Source of the DNA: Candidatus Bathyarchaeota archaeon | GTDB lineage: Archaea > Thermoproteota > Bathyarchaeia > Bathyarchaeales > Bathyarchaeaceae | Direction of reading: 5' to 3' | Length of the DNA: 16,340 nucleotides | Assembly (NCBI GenBank): GCA_014859755.1 | Contig: JACUTO010000020.1 | Span: forward strand, 1-16,340 | Shown here: in pieces, positions 7,278 to 14,054 of the stretch | How positions within the stretch are numbered: the first letter of the stretch is position 1 | Layout of the letters: each line of letters begins with the position of its first letter | The notes under the pieces: model-generated | Told to the model about the DNA's origin: nothing | What the model saw: the letters and a program-made list of their open reading frames with translations, nothing else | The model's database searches: none | Program-made: the position numbers and the translations under genes

Positions 7278-8225
7278 ATGACGAATGAGGATTTAGCAAC
7301 CCTTGACGGCGTTGGACCCGCCATGACCAGCAAACTTCGATCTGCTGGACTAACCACGGTAGAAGCAATTGCCGTGACTCCACCTAGAGAGATAGCGAAA
7401 AAGACGGGGATAGGGTTCAACACGGTTCTTAACATTGTCGCGGCAGCCAGAAAATCGGCTTGCGTCGACTTTATCACAGCCGAGGAACTGTGGAAAAAGA
7501 GACAAAACATGCTCAAGTGCTCCATGGGTTCCAAGAACCTAGACGAGCTTTTGGGAGGCGGAATCGAAACTCAGGCCATGACCGAGTTCATAGGCGAATA
7601 CGGTGTAGGCAAAACCCAAATCTGTTTGATGTTATGTGTTATGGCCCAGCTTCCGTTGGAGAAGGGAGGATTAAACGGAAACGTGGTGTACATCGACACT
7701 GAAGGAACTTTCATGCCGGAACGCATATTTGAAATAGCCAACGCATTAGGAGTCGATCCTCACAAAACCTTAGAAAACATTTTTCTCGCTCGAGCTTACA
7801 ACAGCAGCCATCAATGTTTGCTGACAGACCATCTCTTCAAGTTTTGTCCAGAAAACGACATAAAACTCGTCATTGTGGACTCCATGATCGGCCATTTCAG
7901 AGGCGAATACATAGGTAGAGAAAACCTTTCCGAACGCCAACAAACGCTCAACAGCCAACTCCACAAGCTGCTGAGACTGACAGAAGCCTTTAACCTGCCG
8001 GTAATAGTCACAAATCAGGTTCTTGCAAACCCTGCCCAATTTTTCGGAGACCCCAACAAACCAGCAGGCGGACACGTCATGGCTCACGCCTGCACGCATC
8101 GGGTTTATCTTAGAAGAGGAAGGAAAGGAACAAGATTAGCTAAGGTCATTGACTCCCCATACCTTCCAGAAAATAGTACACGATTCAAAATCACAGAAAA
8201 GGGCATTGAAGACGTTCAAGAGTAG
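7278..8225 (+). CDS. radA: DNA repair and recombination protein RadA
   Basis: This is the archaeal RecA/Rad51-family recombinase, which forms helical filaments on single-stranded DNA and exchanges strands. The 315-residue length is typical. An N-terminal helix-hairpin-helix domain (about 1-60, DGVGPAMTSKLRSAGL) is followed by the polymerisation motif FITA at 65-68, Walker A GEYGVGKT at 106-113 (commonly GEFGSGKT), NVVYIDTEGTF at 135-145 and Walker B LVIVDS at 197-202. The L2/DNA-binding region NQVLANPAQFFGDPNKPAGG is also present. Walker A, Walker B and L2 together indicate an active RadA rather than the RadB paralogue, which lacks the N-terminal domain. It is preceded by AAGGTGA and is divergent from the broken Hef gene. 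The 233 nt after it (8226-8458) hold no gene I can support. Confidence 0.97.
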   Translation: MTNEDLATLDGVGPAMTSKLRSAGLTTVEAIAVTPPREIAKKTGIGFNTVLNIVAAARKSACVDFITAEELWKKRQNMLKCSMGSKNLDELLGGGIETQAMTEFIGEYGVGKTQICLMLCVMAQLPLEKGGLNGNVVYIDTEGTFMPERIFEIANALGVDPHKTLENIFLARAYNSSHQCLLTDHLFKFCPENDIKLVIVDSMIGHFRGEYIGRENLSERQQTLNSQLHKLLRLTEAFNLPVIVTNQVLANPAQFFGDPNKPAGGHVMAHACTHRVYLRRGRKGTRLAKVIDSPYLPENSTRFKITEKGIEDVQE

Positions 8226-8458
8226 CCCATGCGCGTGCACATTAAGAGAAGAAAGAGAAATACAGAGATTAGCTCTTAAACAGGCAATCAAAGAACCAGT
8301 TAAATGCATGTATGAATGTGCTTCGCAAAACGATTCTATGAGCCCCTTGAAAACGGAAAAAAGGGGAAATGCGGGATAGATCGCCACTGCTTGATGATTT
8401 AAAAGTATCTGCTGTCTTCTTCGAGTGTTATCACATTTTCTTTAGGGAAAAGTTTTGC

Positions 8459-9667
8459 TCATGCAAGCGACCTTGCAATTTCATCAACCGTGGAAACTAG
8501 TTTCTCAACTTCAGATTCAGTGTTGTAGAGGTATAGAGAGGCCCTGACGGTTCCTTCGTGTCGTTTTAGAAGTTCCTTGTTTAAAGGAATACAACAGTGA
8601 TGTCCTGACCTAACCATGATGTCGGCGGAGACGTCTAAAGCCAAAGCTATGTCATGGGGATTCAAGTCTCCTACATTGAAGGAGACTATACCTGTTCTCT
8701 GTTCCATTTTTTTGGGACCGTAAACTTCAACGCTGGGAATATCTGCTAATCCTTGGTACATCTTCTTCACCAGCTCTCTTTCATGAATTTCGATGTTCTC
8801 CAGCTGGGCTTCCTTTAGATAATCGATTGCGGCGCCTAGTCCAATGGCCTCAGCGATCGCAGGCGTGCCAGCCTCAAACTTCGTAGGGCTCTCGGATAGT
8901 GTGTAGTGATCCAAGCATACATCAGCGATCGTTCCTCCGCCAATGCTTAAGGGTTCCAGATTATCCAGCAGTTCCCTTCGCGCATACAGCACGCCTACTC
9001 CAGTCGGGCCAAGCATTTTATGACCCGAAAAGGCTAGGTAGTCGCAACCAATTCTTTGAACGTCTACCTTCAAATGCGGCACCGATTGGGCTCCATCCAC
9101 CAGTAGATGAGCATCGTGACCATGCGCAATTTTGGCAACTTCTTCAACAGGTGTTTTAACGCCTAGAACATTTGAGACGTGAGTTAAGGCTACCAACCTC
9201 GCCTTATCGTCTATCGCCTTTTCGAAATCAGCGATGTCGAATAAGCCTTCTCTGTTCGGTCGGACAATTTCTACGTCTACTCCGTATCGTTTCTTCAGGC
9301 GTAACCAAACGATGAAGTTAGAGTGGTGTTCGATAAGGGATGTTACGATTTTGTCGCCTTTCTTCCAGTTAAGGCCGCTTGCTACAAGGTTTATGGCCTC
9401 TGTAGCGTTTCTTGTCAATATAATTTCGGTTTCTGATTCAGCGTTTATGAAATCAGCAACCTTGGCATGGGTTTTCTCATATTCTTCGCTAGCCTTCTGC
9501 GAAAATCTGTGGATGCCCCGATCGACGTTGGCTCGATAATTATGATAAAACTCCAACATCTTCTGGATTACCGGTTCAGGAGTTAGGCTGCTTGCGGCGT
9601 TGTCTAGGTAGATAATGCCGGAATCCAGTATTGGGAAGTCTTGCCTAATTTTCTTCACATGTAGCAA
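8459..9667 (-). CDS. sufS: Cysteine desulfurase, SufS-like class II
   Basis: This PLP enzyme takes sulfur from cysteine as a persulfide, for Fe-S clusters and tRNA thiolation. The 402-residue protein has YLDNAASSLTP (20-30), the EHHSN segment (113-117), DGAQSVPH (191-198), the PLP lysine K217 in SGHKMLGPTG, and the catalytic loop RSGHHCC with C358. The gene starts with TTG at 9667: GGAGG at 9681-9677 sits 9 nt upstream, whereas the next in-frame start (GTG 9658) is too far from it. It lies 121 nt downstream of SepRS with its own TATA box, which is embedded in the same palindrome found upstream of the tRNA-Cys/SepCysS/SepRS unit. The neighbours suggest that it supplies, or is regulated together with, sulfur for tRNA-dependent cysteine synthesis. 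That link is inference. Confidence 0.93.
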   Translation of the reverse strand: MLHVKKIRQDFPILDSGIIYLDNAASSLTPEPVIQKMLEFYHNYRANVDRGIHRFSQKASEEYEKTHAKVADFINAESETEIILTRNATEAINLVASGLNWKKGDKIVTSLIEHHSNFIVWLRLKKRYGVDVEIVRPNREGLFDIADFEKAIDDKARLVALTHVSNVLGVKTPVEEVAKIAHGHDAHLLVDGAQSVPHLKVDVQRIGCDYLAFSGHKMLGPTGVGVLYARRELLDNLEPLSIGGGTIADVCLDHYTLSESPTKFEAGTPAIAEAIGLGAAIDYLKEAQLENIEIHERELVKKMYQGLADIPSVEVYGPKKMEQRTGIVSFNVGDLNPHDIALALDVSADIMVRSGHHCCIPLNKELLKRHEGTVRASLYLYNTESEVEKLVSTVDEIARSLA

Positions 9668-9697
9668 CCTTATGAGCCTCCGTTTAAGTATTACCTC

Positions 9698-9716
9698 TAT
9701 AACACCGTTATAAAAG
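9698..9716 (-). promoter_or_regulatory. sufS promoter: TATA box overlapped by palindrome TATAAC-GGT-GTTATA
   Basis: On the minus strand CTTTTATAAC is a good archaeal TATA box (9716-9707), about 40-49 nt ahead of the TTG start. Its last six bases form the first arm of a perfect 6+6 palindrome with 3-nt spacer (9712-9698). The second arm falls between TATA box and transcription start, where an archaeal repressor would block recruitment. A near-identical element lies at 12908-12894. Confidence 0.6.
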
Positions 9717-9788
9717 TTGTCTTCAACAGATAATAATATGATGAAACGTGTCTTAGAAGCTTATTGCCCGTGAACATGAAGAGAATTA

Positions 9789-11372
9789 TTACACAATGTT
9801 CGCTTTTATTCCAACGAAAACAGGTCCTTTAACAATGATTTTCTTATTTTTGCTCGTAATGCAAGCCATTCCAGCAGCCTCAACCCTCACGTTAACGTCG
9901 CTCGCAAGCTTCGCGATCTTTACTCTGACATCTACTTCGCCGATTTCTCCCGCATTTATCTTTTTTTCAATGGAGGCTGCAGCCAGAGCCGCTATGGCAT
10001 CTAGATAACGAATTCCGGTGGAGACGCCTTTTTTTCTAGCCCTCTTCACGATCTTAGTATTCTCTAATCCCTCTTTTGGTACACCGAGAATGTTTCCGTC
10101 ATAAACATACACGGTGTTCAAGGCTGCCGGACCGATCAACTTTTTCCTCATATCCGACTCGTAAACGTGAACCTCAACGTTACGATCAAGGAATTTTCCT
10201 TTGTAAGCGAGAAATTGGCATGGACTCGGTTGATTCGCGTTTTTTATCGCTGTCTGAATTATCGCCTTGACAAGTTTTTCTCCCTCTCTAGTCAAAGGCG
10301 TTTGATCAACCTCAACCATCCCAGCTAACTGTTCATCCGTATATTCCGCCTTAACGTACAAATGTGGGTAAACTAGTTTCCTAATGTCCATGATACCAGT
10401 CTTTATCATAGCAATTCTTTCTAAGCCAGCCCCAAAATTAAAGACAGGGTAAGGAATCTTGTATCTCGCCAGGCTAAGAGGATTGTATAAACCGCCGTCA
10501 CCCACCTCGATGGATTCACCATTTTTCGGATGCCTAACGAAGGCCTCAAACTCTGTTTTAGGCGCATAATATTTCGAAGTTGCCCTCTTAATTCTGAACT
10601 CAACTTCACCAAAACCGAGTTTCCTAAAAAACTTTTCCACAATCTCTTGGCCATCCTCTAAACTAATTTCTTCGGCCATAATGACCATGGAAGCCGTCCA
10701 AGATTCATAGAGATGTTTAACGTCAAGTTTTTGTTCTCTTCTAAATTTTGGGCTGATGGAAAATAATTGTAAGGGCAGCGTTTCTTTATACTGCATTTCT
10801 TTCAAAATGGGAAACCATGAAGAAGTTGTGTGAGATCTAAGGGTGAGTTTGGTTGGCACTGGTCTCAATTGACTGAATTCTGGGAACAACGAAATCATCT
10901 GTGTTGCTTGCTCTTCCCTTATTTTGAGCTCTTCTACAAGAGTCTCCGTTAGATCATCGGATTCTATTTCACCCCTTTTGTATTTCCTAAAAATACGCTG
11001 AAGTTCCTTGACTTCGTTGAAATGCGGTATGATTTTCTTGATTTCGGAAATCTTCTCTTTCGAAATTCCTATGTCCGCCCTTGGAAGCCCTGCAAGATAA
11101 AAAATTCTGTCTAATATAACGGGTGCTTCCGGCCCATATTGCAGATAAACGTGACATTCCTCTGTTATCAACGGAGTTATAACCTCTGCAAATCCCATTT
11201 CTAAGAAAATGTTTCGAGCTTTGATTATGAGATCAAAAAGTGGATGCTGTCTCCTCTTGTTAGCTAGCGTAAAATATTTGCCTTTCACCTTAAGGAGTTT
11301 CGCTGATTCGGCCCATGTTCTTTCGTAGTCCTTTTGGGCATCTTTAAGCAATTTTTTAGTGTCTATTCTCAT
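9789..11372 (-). CDS. sepS: O-phosphoserine--tRNA(Cys) ligase (SepRS)
   Basis: SepRS charges tRNA-Cys with O-phosphoserine, the first step of the indirect route to Cys-tRNA(Cys). The 527-residue class II synthetase resembles archaeal SepRS throughout. RQHPLFDLI and MGFAEVITPLI belong to motif 1, LRSHTTSSWF (178-187) to the phosphoserine pocket and FRREQ (210-214) to motif 2. TASMVI (226-231) and FNFGAGLERIAMI (311-323) follow, the latter with N312 and motif 3. The C-terminal region, after about 380, would read the anticodon. SepRS resembles the PheRS alpha subunit, but the phosphoserine-pocket SHT/TS region and the position beside SepCysS and tRNA-Cys make the assignment secure. ATG 11372 is 22 nt after the SepCysS stop, so they are cotranscribed. 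Confidence 0.96.
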   Translation of the reverse strand: MRIDTKKLLKDAQKDYERTWAESAKLLKVKGKYFTLANKRRQHPLFDLIIKARNIFLEMGFAEVITPLITEECHVYLQYGPEAPVILDRIFYLAGLPRADIGISKEKISEIKKIIPHFNEVKELQRIFRKYKRGEIESDDLTETLVEELKIREEQATQMISLFPEFSQLRPVPTKLTLRSHTTSSWFPILKEMQYKETLPLQLFSISPKFRREQKLDVKHLYESWTASMVIMAEEISLEDGQEIVEKFFRKLGFGEVEFRIKRATSKYYAPKTEFEAFVRHPKNGESIEVGDGGLYNPLSLARYKIPYPVFNFGAGLERIAMIKTGIMDIRKLVYPHLYVKAEYTDEQLAGMVEVDQTPLTREGEKLVKAIIQTAIKNANQPSPCQFLAYKGKFLDRNVEVHVYESDMRKKLIGPAALNTVYVYDGNILGVPKEGLENTKIVKRARKKGVSTGIRYLDAIAALAAASIEKKINAGEIGEVDVRVKIAKLASDVNVRVEAAGMACITSKNKKIIVKGPVFVGIKANIV

Positions 11373-11394
11373 CTTTAATAATCACTCGGTTAGG

Positions 11395-12570
11395 CTAGTT
11401 TATTCCGTATTTCTTTGCAATATCGTGAAGGGCGTGGGTTAGATATTTTATTTGATCCCATGTAAGTCCGTAGGTGTTTAGCTTCCACTGCCTCGTGGCT
11501 CCCGCGAATTCGCCGACAATTCTTCTCTTTTTTAGCTCATCGCTGAAGAAGAACCCCCTTCTTTTGTGTGTTTGCGCGATCTTGTCAAAGCTTCCCGTAG
11601 TGTCCACTTTAGTCAAAGTATGTTTCCTAGGCATTTCGCTGAGAACCTTGTTTCCTTCGATCTTACGGAATTCGTTGACGAAATAGTTGATCTTCTTGAC
11701 CTCATCGCCCCAGTGCTTAACCCTCTCCCGCACCTTAGGGAAACTGGCCATCATGGCGATTAGATTGGCTCCCATCAAGGTGCAGCCCATCATTTCAACT
11801 TCTTTTATTCCAAATTTCCTTCCGGTCACGTCACCGACCATCTGAGTCGTTCTGAAAACTTTGTCGGCCCACTCGTCGGTCGTTGCCACGATTCCTGAAG
11901 GCGCTGGCGATGCAAAACTTTTGTGCCCTGAACCGACTAGAAAGTCAGCGCTCATCTCTCTTCCATTGATTGGCATCACGCCCATTGAATAGGCGCAGTT
12001 GGCTAAGAAGGAAATATCGTAGTCCTTCGCAACCTTCGCTACTCCGTGAATGTCGTGCTCATTCCCAAGCATGTAGTCGAAGTGATCCATCATAATCAGC
12101 TTGGGAAGTTTTCCTGTCTCTCGCTTCACTTTCTCTATTTTCTGAGCTGTGTTTTCTCCAGTAATTACGTTTTCCTCGTTTAATGGAACCTCTTTCACAA
12201 CACCTCCAACGTCTTCCACAGCTAGAAACTCGGTGTAGTGGGCTAACGAGGAAACGATAACGGAGTCTCCTTTCTCCACAAGCGAGGAGACAACAGCTTG
12301 GAAGCCTCTTCTCGCCCCTGGAACAACTCTAGCCTGGTCCATTCCTACGAACTTTGCCAGTTCAACATGGAATTCACTTATCGGTGGTCTGCGAATCTTG
12401 TCGAGTCTAAACGGTTTTCCGCACCAGTCACATGTGGAGTAGCCGTCTCCATAAGAGATTATGGCTTTCATGGCTTCCGGAGTTAGCCTACCAGCGGCCT
12501 GGATTGGGTTAATGTTTATGAACAGCTCTTCTCTTGCTCTCACTTCAATGTCTTCGATCATTTGTTTCAT
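11395..12570 (-). CDS. pscS: O-phospho-L-seryl-tRNA:Cys-tRNA synthase (SepCysS)
   Basis: SepCysS is a PLP-dependent enzyme that converts Sep-tRNA(Cys) to Cys-tRNA(Cys) with a sulfur donor. The 391-residue protein starts with the family stretch REELFININPIQAAGRLTPE. It has the three conserved cysteines of the family: C47 and C50 in STCDWCGKPF, and C263 in MMGCTLMGANL. The PLP lysine is K217 in SGHKSFAS. The spacing from the first cysteine to the lysine (170 residues) equals that of the Archaeoglobus enzyme as I recall it. Its ATG overlaps the stop codon of the upstream 60-aa ORF (ATGA), indicating translational coupling, and SepRS follows after 22 nt. Confidence 0.96.
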   Translation of the reverse strand: MKQMIEDIEVRAREELFININPIQAAGRLTPEAMKAIISYGDGYSTCDWCGKPFRLDKIRRPPISEFHVELAKFVGMDQARVVPGARRGFQAVVSSLVEKGDSVIVSSLAHYTEFLAVEDVGGVVKEVPLNEENVITGENTAQKIEKVKRETGKLPKLIMMDHFDYMLGNEHDIHGVAKVAKDYDISFLANCAYSMGVMPINGREMSADFLVGSGHKSFASPAPSGIVATTDEWADKVFRTTQMVGDVTGRKFGIKEVEMMGCTLMGANLIAMMASFPKVRERVKHWGDEVKKINYFVNEFRKIEGNKVLSEMPRKHTLTKVDTTGSFDKIAQTHKRRGFFFSDELKKRRIVGEFAGATRQWKLNTYGLTWDQIKYLTHALHDIAKKYGIN

Positions 12571-12749
12571 TTTATTAGCTCCTTTTCGATCACATCCAAG
12601 CTCTGTCTCACTTTTTCAATGATCTCTTTAATCTGTCTCTTTTGTTCGCTGTTGAACTGGTAAGTAGGCTTGGTGTCTCTGAAGATTTGCCTCAAGTCGG
12701 TTAAAGCGAACAAGGCCGCGAAGGTTTCTTCCACAGCTTTTTCCGTCAT
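12567..12749 (-). CDS. 60-aa protein coupled to SepCysS, probable truncated SepCysE homologue
   Basis: The ORF runs from ATG 12749 to a TGA that overlaps the SepCysS ATG. The ribosome binding site GGTGGAG is directly upstream. The sequence is charged and helical: a hydrophobic first half (TFAALFALTDLRQIF), then a second helix (about 34-58, RQIKEIIEKVRQSLDVIEKE) that could form a coiled coil. There are no cysteines or catalytic motifs. SepCysE is the scaffold that brings SepRS and SepCysS together in class I methanogens, and C-terminally truncated relatives fused or coupled to SepCysS genes have been described in other archaea. Size, helical character and position fit such an adaptor, but I cannot align it here. 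The frame stays open upstream through the tRNA gene to 12872; that part is tRNA sequence and not protein. Confidence 0.72.
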   Translation of the reverse strand: MTEKAVEETFAALFALTDLRQIFRDTKPTYQFNSEQKRQIKEIIEKVRQSLDVIEKELIK

Positions 12750-12754
12750 AACTC

Positions 12755-12768
12755 CACCAACTTTGGTG
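12755..12768 (-). promoter_or_regulatory. Hairpin overlapping the ribosome binding site of the 60-aa ORF
   Basis: On the minus strand CACCAAAGTTGGTG can form a 5-bp stem with a 4-nt loop. Its 3' arm contains the GGTG of the Shine-Dalgarno sequence GGTGGAG, 6 nt from the ATG. It could lower translation of the whole coupled unit. A 5-bp stem is weak and may be chance. Confidence 0.3.
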
Positions 12769-12802
12769 ACAACAAGATAAAGGTTACTTCTCTCTAACAC
12801 AT

Positions 12803-12878
12803 TGGAGCCGGGGGTGGGAATCGAACCCACGTAGAGCGGGTCTGCAGCCCACCGCCTGAACCACTCGGCCACCCCGGC
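12803..12878 (-). tRNA. tRNA-Cys (anticodon GCA)
   Basis: The minus strand folds into a complete 76-nt cloverleaf including an encoded CCA. The acceptor stem GCCGGGG pairs with CCCCGGC, the D stem GCC pairs with GGC, and the anticodon stem GTGGG pairs with CCCGC (one G-U). The 7-nt loop is CTGCAGA with anticodon GCA at 34-36. The variable loop is TCTAC, and the T arm is GTGGG-TTCGATT-CCCAC. The discriminator is U73 and position 37 is G; U73, the GCA anticodon and G37 are known tRNA-Cys features used by cysteine or phosphoserine charging systems. No intron is present. It lies 53 nt upstream of the 60-aa ORF with no T-run between them, so it is probably the first element of a tRNA-mRNA transcription unit encoding the enzymes that charge it. 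Confidence 0.97.
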
Positions 12879-12893
12879 AAATCAACAATACCA

Positions 12894-12911
12894 TATAACA
12901 GTGTTATAAAG
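12894..12911 (-). promoter_or_regulatory. tRNA-Cys operon promoter: TATA box overlapped by palindrome TATAAC-ACT-GTTATA
   Basis: On the minus strand CTTTATAAC (12911-12903) is a TATA box centred about 29 nt before the tRNA 5' end at 12878, as expected for its promoter. Its last six bases form the first arm of a perfect 6+6 palindrome with a 3-nt spacer, whose second arm lies between TATA box and start. Over 16 positions (TTATAAC-NN-TGTTATA) it matches the sufS element at 9713-9698 at 14. Confidence 0.65.
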
Positions 12912-13058
12912 TTTTTTCTTTTCACCGACGCATAAGTTCCTTCAACAATCTCCCTTTGGGCTATCCACCCATCTAACTGCAGAATTTCAAAAACTAATCG
13001 CGTTGCTGATGAAAAACTAGCTCGTGGAGCAAACGTGATCCCTCAAGGACAGACCACC

Positions 13059-13065
13059 AAAAAAA
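13059..13065 (-). terminator. U7 terminator downstream of the glycyl radical enzyme operon
   Basis: Seven consecutive T on the minus strand lie about 58 nt after the stop of the activating enzyme, fitting a U-tract archaeal terminator. The rest of 12912-13122 contains no ORF or RNA gene I can support. Confidence 0.4.
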
Positions 13066-13122
13066 CAACGTAGTCGTAAATTATAAAACTTCTGTTATCT
13101 CCACACCATTTCTGGCAGTTAG

Positions 13123-14049
13123 TTAAAGCAATCCGCCAATGCTTACCTTAATCCCGCCAGACTCCAGTATTTTCTTGATTCTTTCAACATACTCTTTGTC
13201 TGGTGGTTCAATATCCACGATGCAGTTTCGACCCAGCATCAGATACTTGGATTTTCCAAGACGATGGAAGGGTAGCAGATCAACCCTTTTCACGATGTTT
13301 AGTCCCTGAAGGAAATCGACAATTTTCTTAGCGTCTTCCTCCACATCAACAAAATTGTAGTTAGGGATTACTGGAATTCTGACGAAGAGGGGTATTTCCT
13401 CCCTACATGTTCTTTCTAGGTTTGCTAAGATGAGTTTGTTGGAGACCCCTGTTAGCGTCTTATGTCTTTCCGGTTCCGTGGTTTTTACGTCGTACAGGAC
13501 CAAATCTGTATGGTTCAGAACTTTTCTAAACGTTGCCCATCCAGCATATCCGCTGGTATCTAGGGTGGTGTGTATACCTTCTTCGTGGGCCCGTTTGAAG
13601 AAATCCGCAACGAAACTGGCTTGTGCCAATGGTTCTCCTCCGGAAGCTGTTACGCCTCCGTTAGAATTCTTGTAGAAGGGTACGTCCCTTTTTACTTCAT
13701 CCATAACTTCTTTTATTTTCATGTACTTTCCGCAAAGTTCCAGAGCGCCACTGTAACAAATTTCTGCGCATTTTCCGCATCCGTCACATTCTTTTCTGTC
13801 GATGGTTATTCCGTTTTGGCTCTTGGATACGGCTTCTGTCGGGCACACTTCTATGCATTCGTAACACCTAGTGCATTTTGACTCGTGGTATGTTATTTCA
13901 GGGAAGGGGTTAACGGATTCCGGATTGTGGCACCATTGGCATCTTAGGGGGCAGCCCTTCAGAAAGACGGTTGTTCTGATCCCTGGCCCGTCGTGAATTG
14001 AGAATCTTTGGATGTTGAAGATTAGGGCTGAGTTTCCGTTTTCTGTCAC
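13123..14049 (-). CDS. Glycyl radical enzyme activating enzyme (radical SAM, PFL-AE-like)
   Basis: This 308-residue radical SAM protein uses S-adenosylmethionine and a [4Fe-4S] cluster to install the glycyl radical on its partner. The N-terminus FNIQRFSIHDGPGIRTTVFLKG is the activase signature, and the cluster cysteines C33-x3-C37-x2-C40 (CPLRCQWC) bind the SAM cluster. A two-cluster ferredoxin insert follows, with C59, C62, C65, C69 and C88, C91, C94, C98. This insert is typical of activases of glycerol dehydratase-type and other non-PFL glycyl radical enzymes and is absent from E. coli PFL-AE. SGGEP (136-140) contacts the methionine part of SAM. The GTG start is 5 nt after the stop of the glycyl radical enzyme gene, so the pair is an operon. 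Confidence 0.95.
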   Translation of the reverse strand: MTENGNSALIFNIQRFSIHDGPGIRTTVFLKGCPLRCQWCHNPESVNPFPEITYHESKCTRCYECIEVCPTEAVSKSQNGITIDRKECDGCGKCAEICYSGALELCGKYMKIKEVMDEVKRDVPFYKNSNGGVTASGGEPLAQASFVADFFKRAHEEGIHTTLDTSGYAGWATFRKVLNHTDLVLYDVKTTEPERHKTLTGVSNKLILANLERTCREEIPLFVRIPVIPNYNFVDVEEDAKKIVDFLQGLNIVKRVDLLPFHRLGKSKYLMLGRNCIVDIEPPDKEYVERIKKILESGGIKVSIGGLL

Positions 14050-14054
14050 ATCTA

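Noticed and set aside
8149..8379. 76-codon ORF overlapping the end of radA
   Set aside because: Overlaps radA in another frame; the part beyond radA is basic and low in information, with no ribosome binding site. The 8226-8458 interval is left as noncoding.
12750..12872. Upstream extension of the 60-aa ORF to give a 101-aa protein
   Set aside because: The extension is translated tRNA-Cys sequence; the ATG at 12749 has a good ribosome binding site and the tRNA cloverleaf is complete.
13007..13050. TGATGA followed by TGATCC-like sequence resembling a C/D box sRNA on the plus strand
   Set aside because: No convincing D or D' box (CTGA) at the required spacing.
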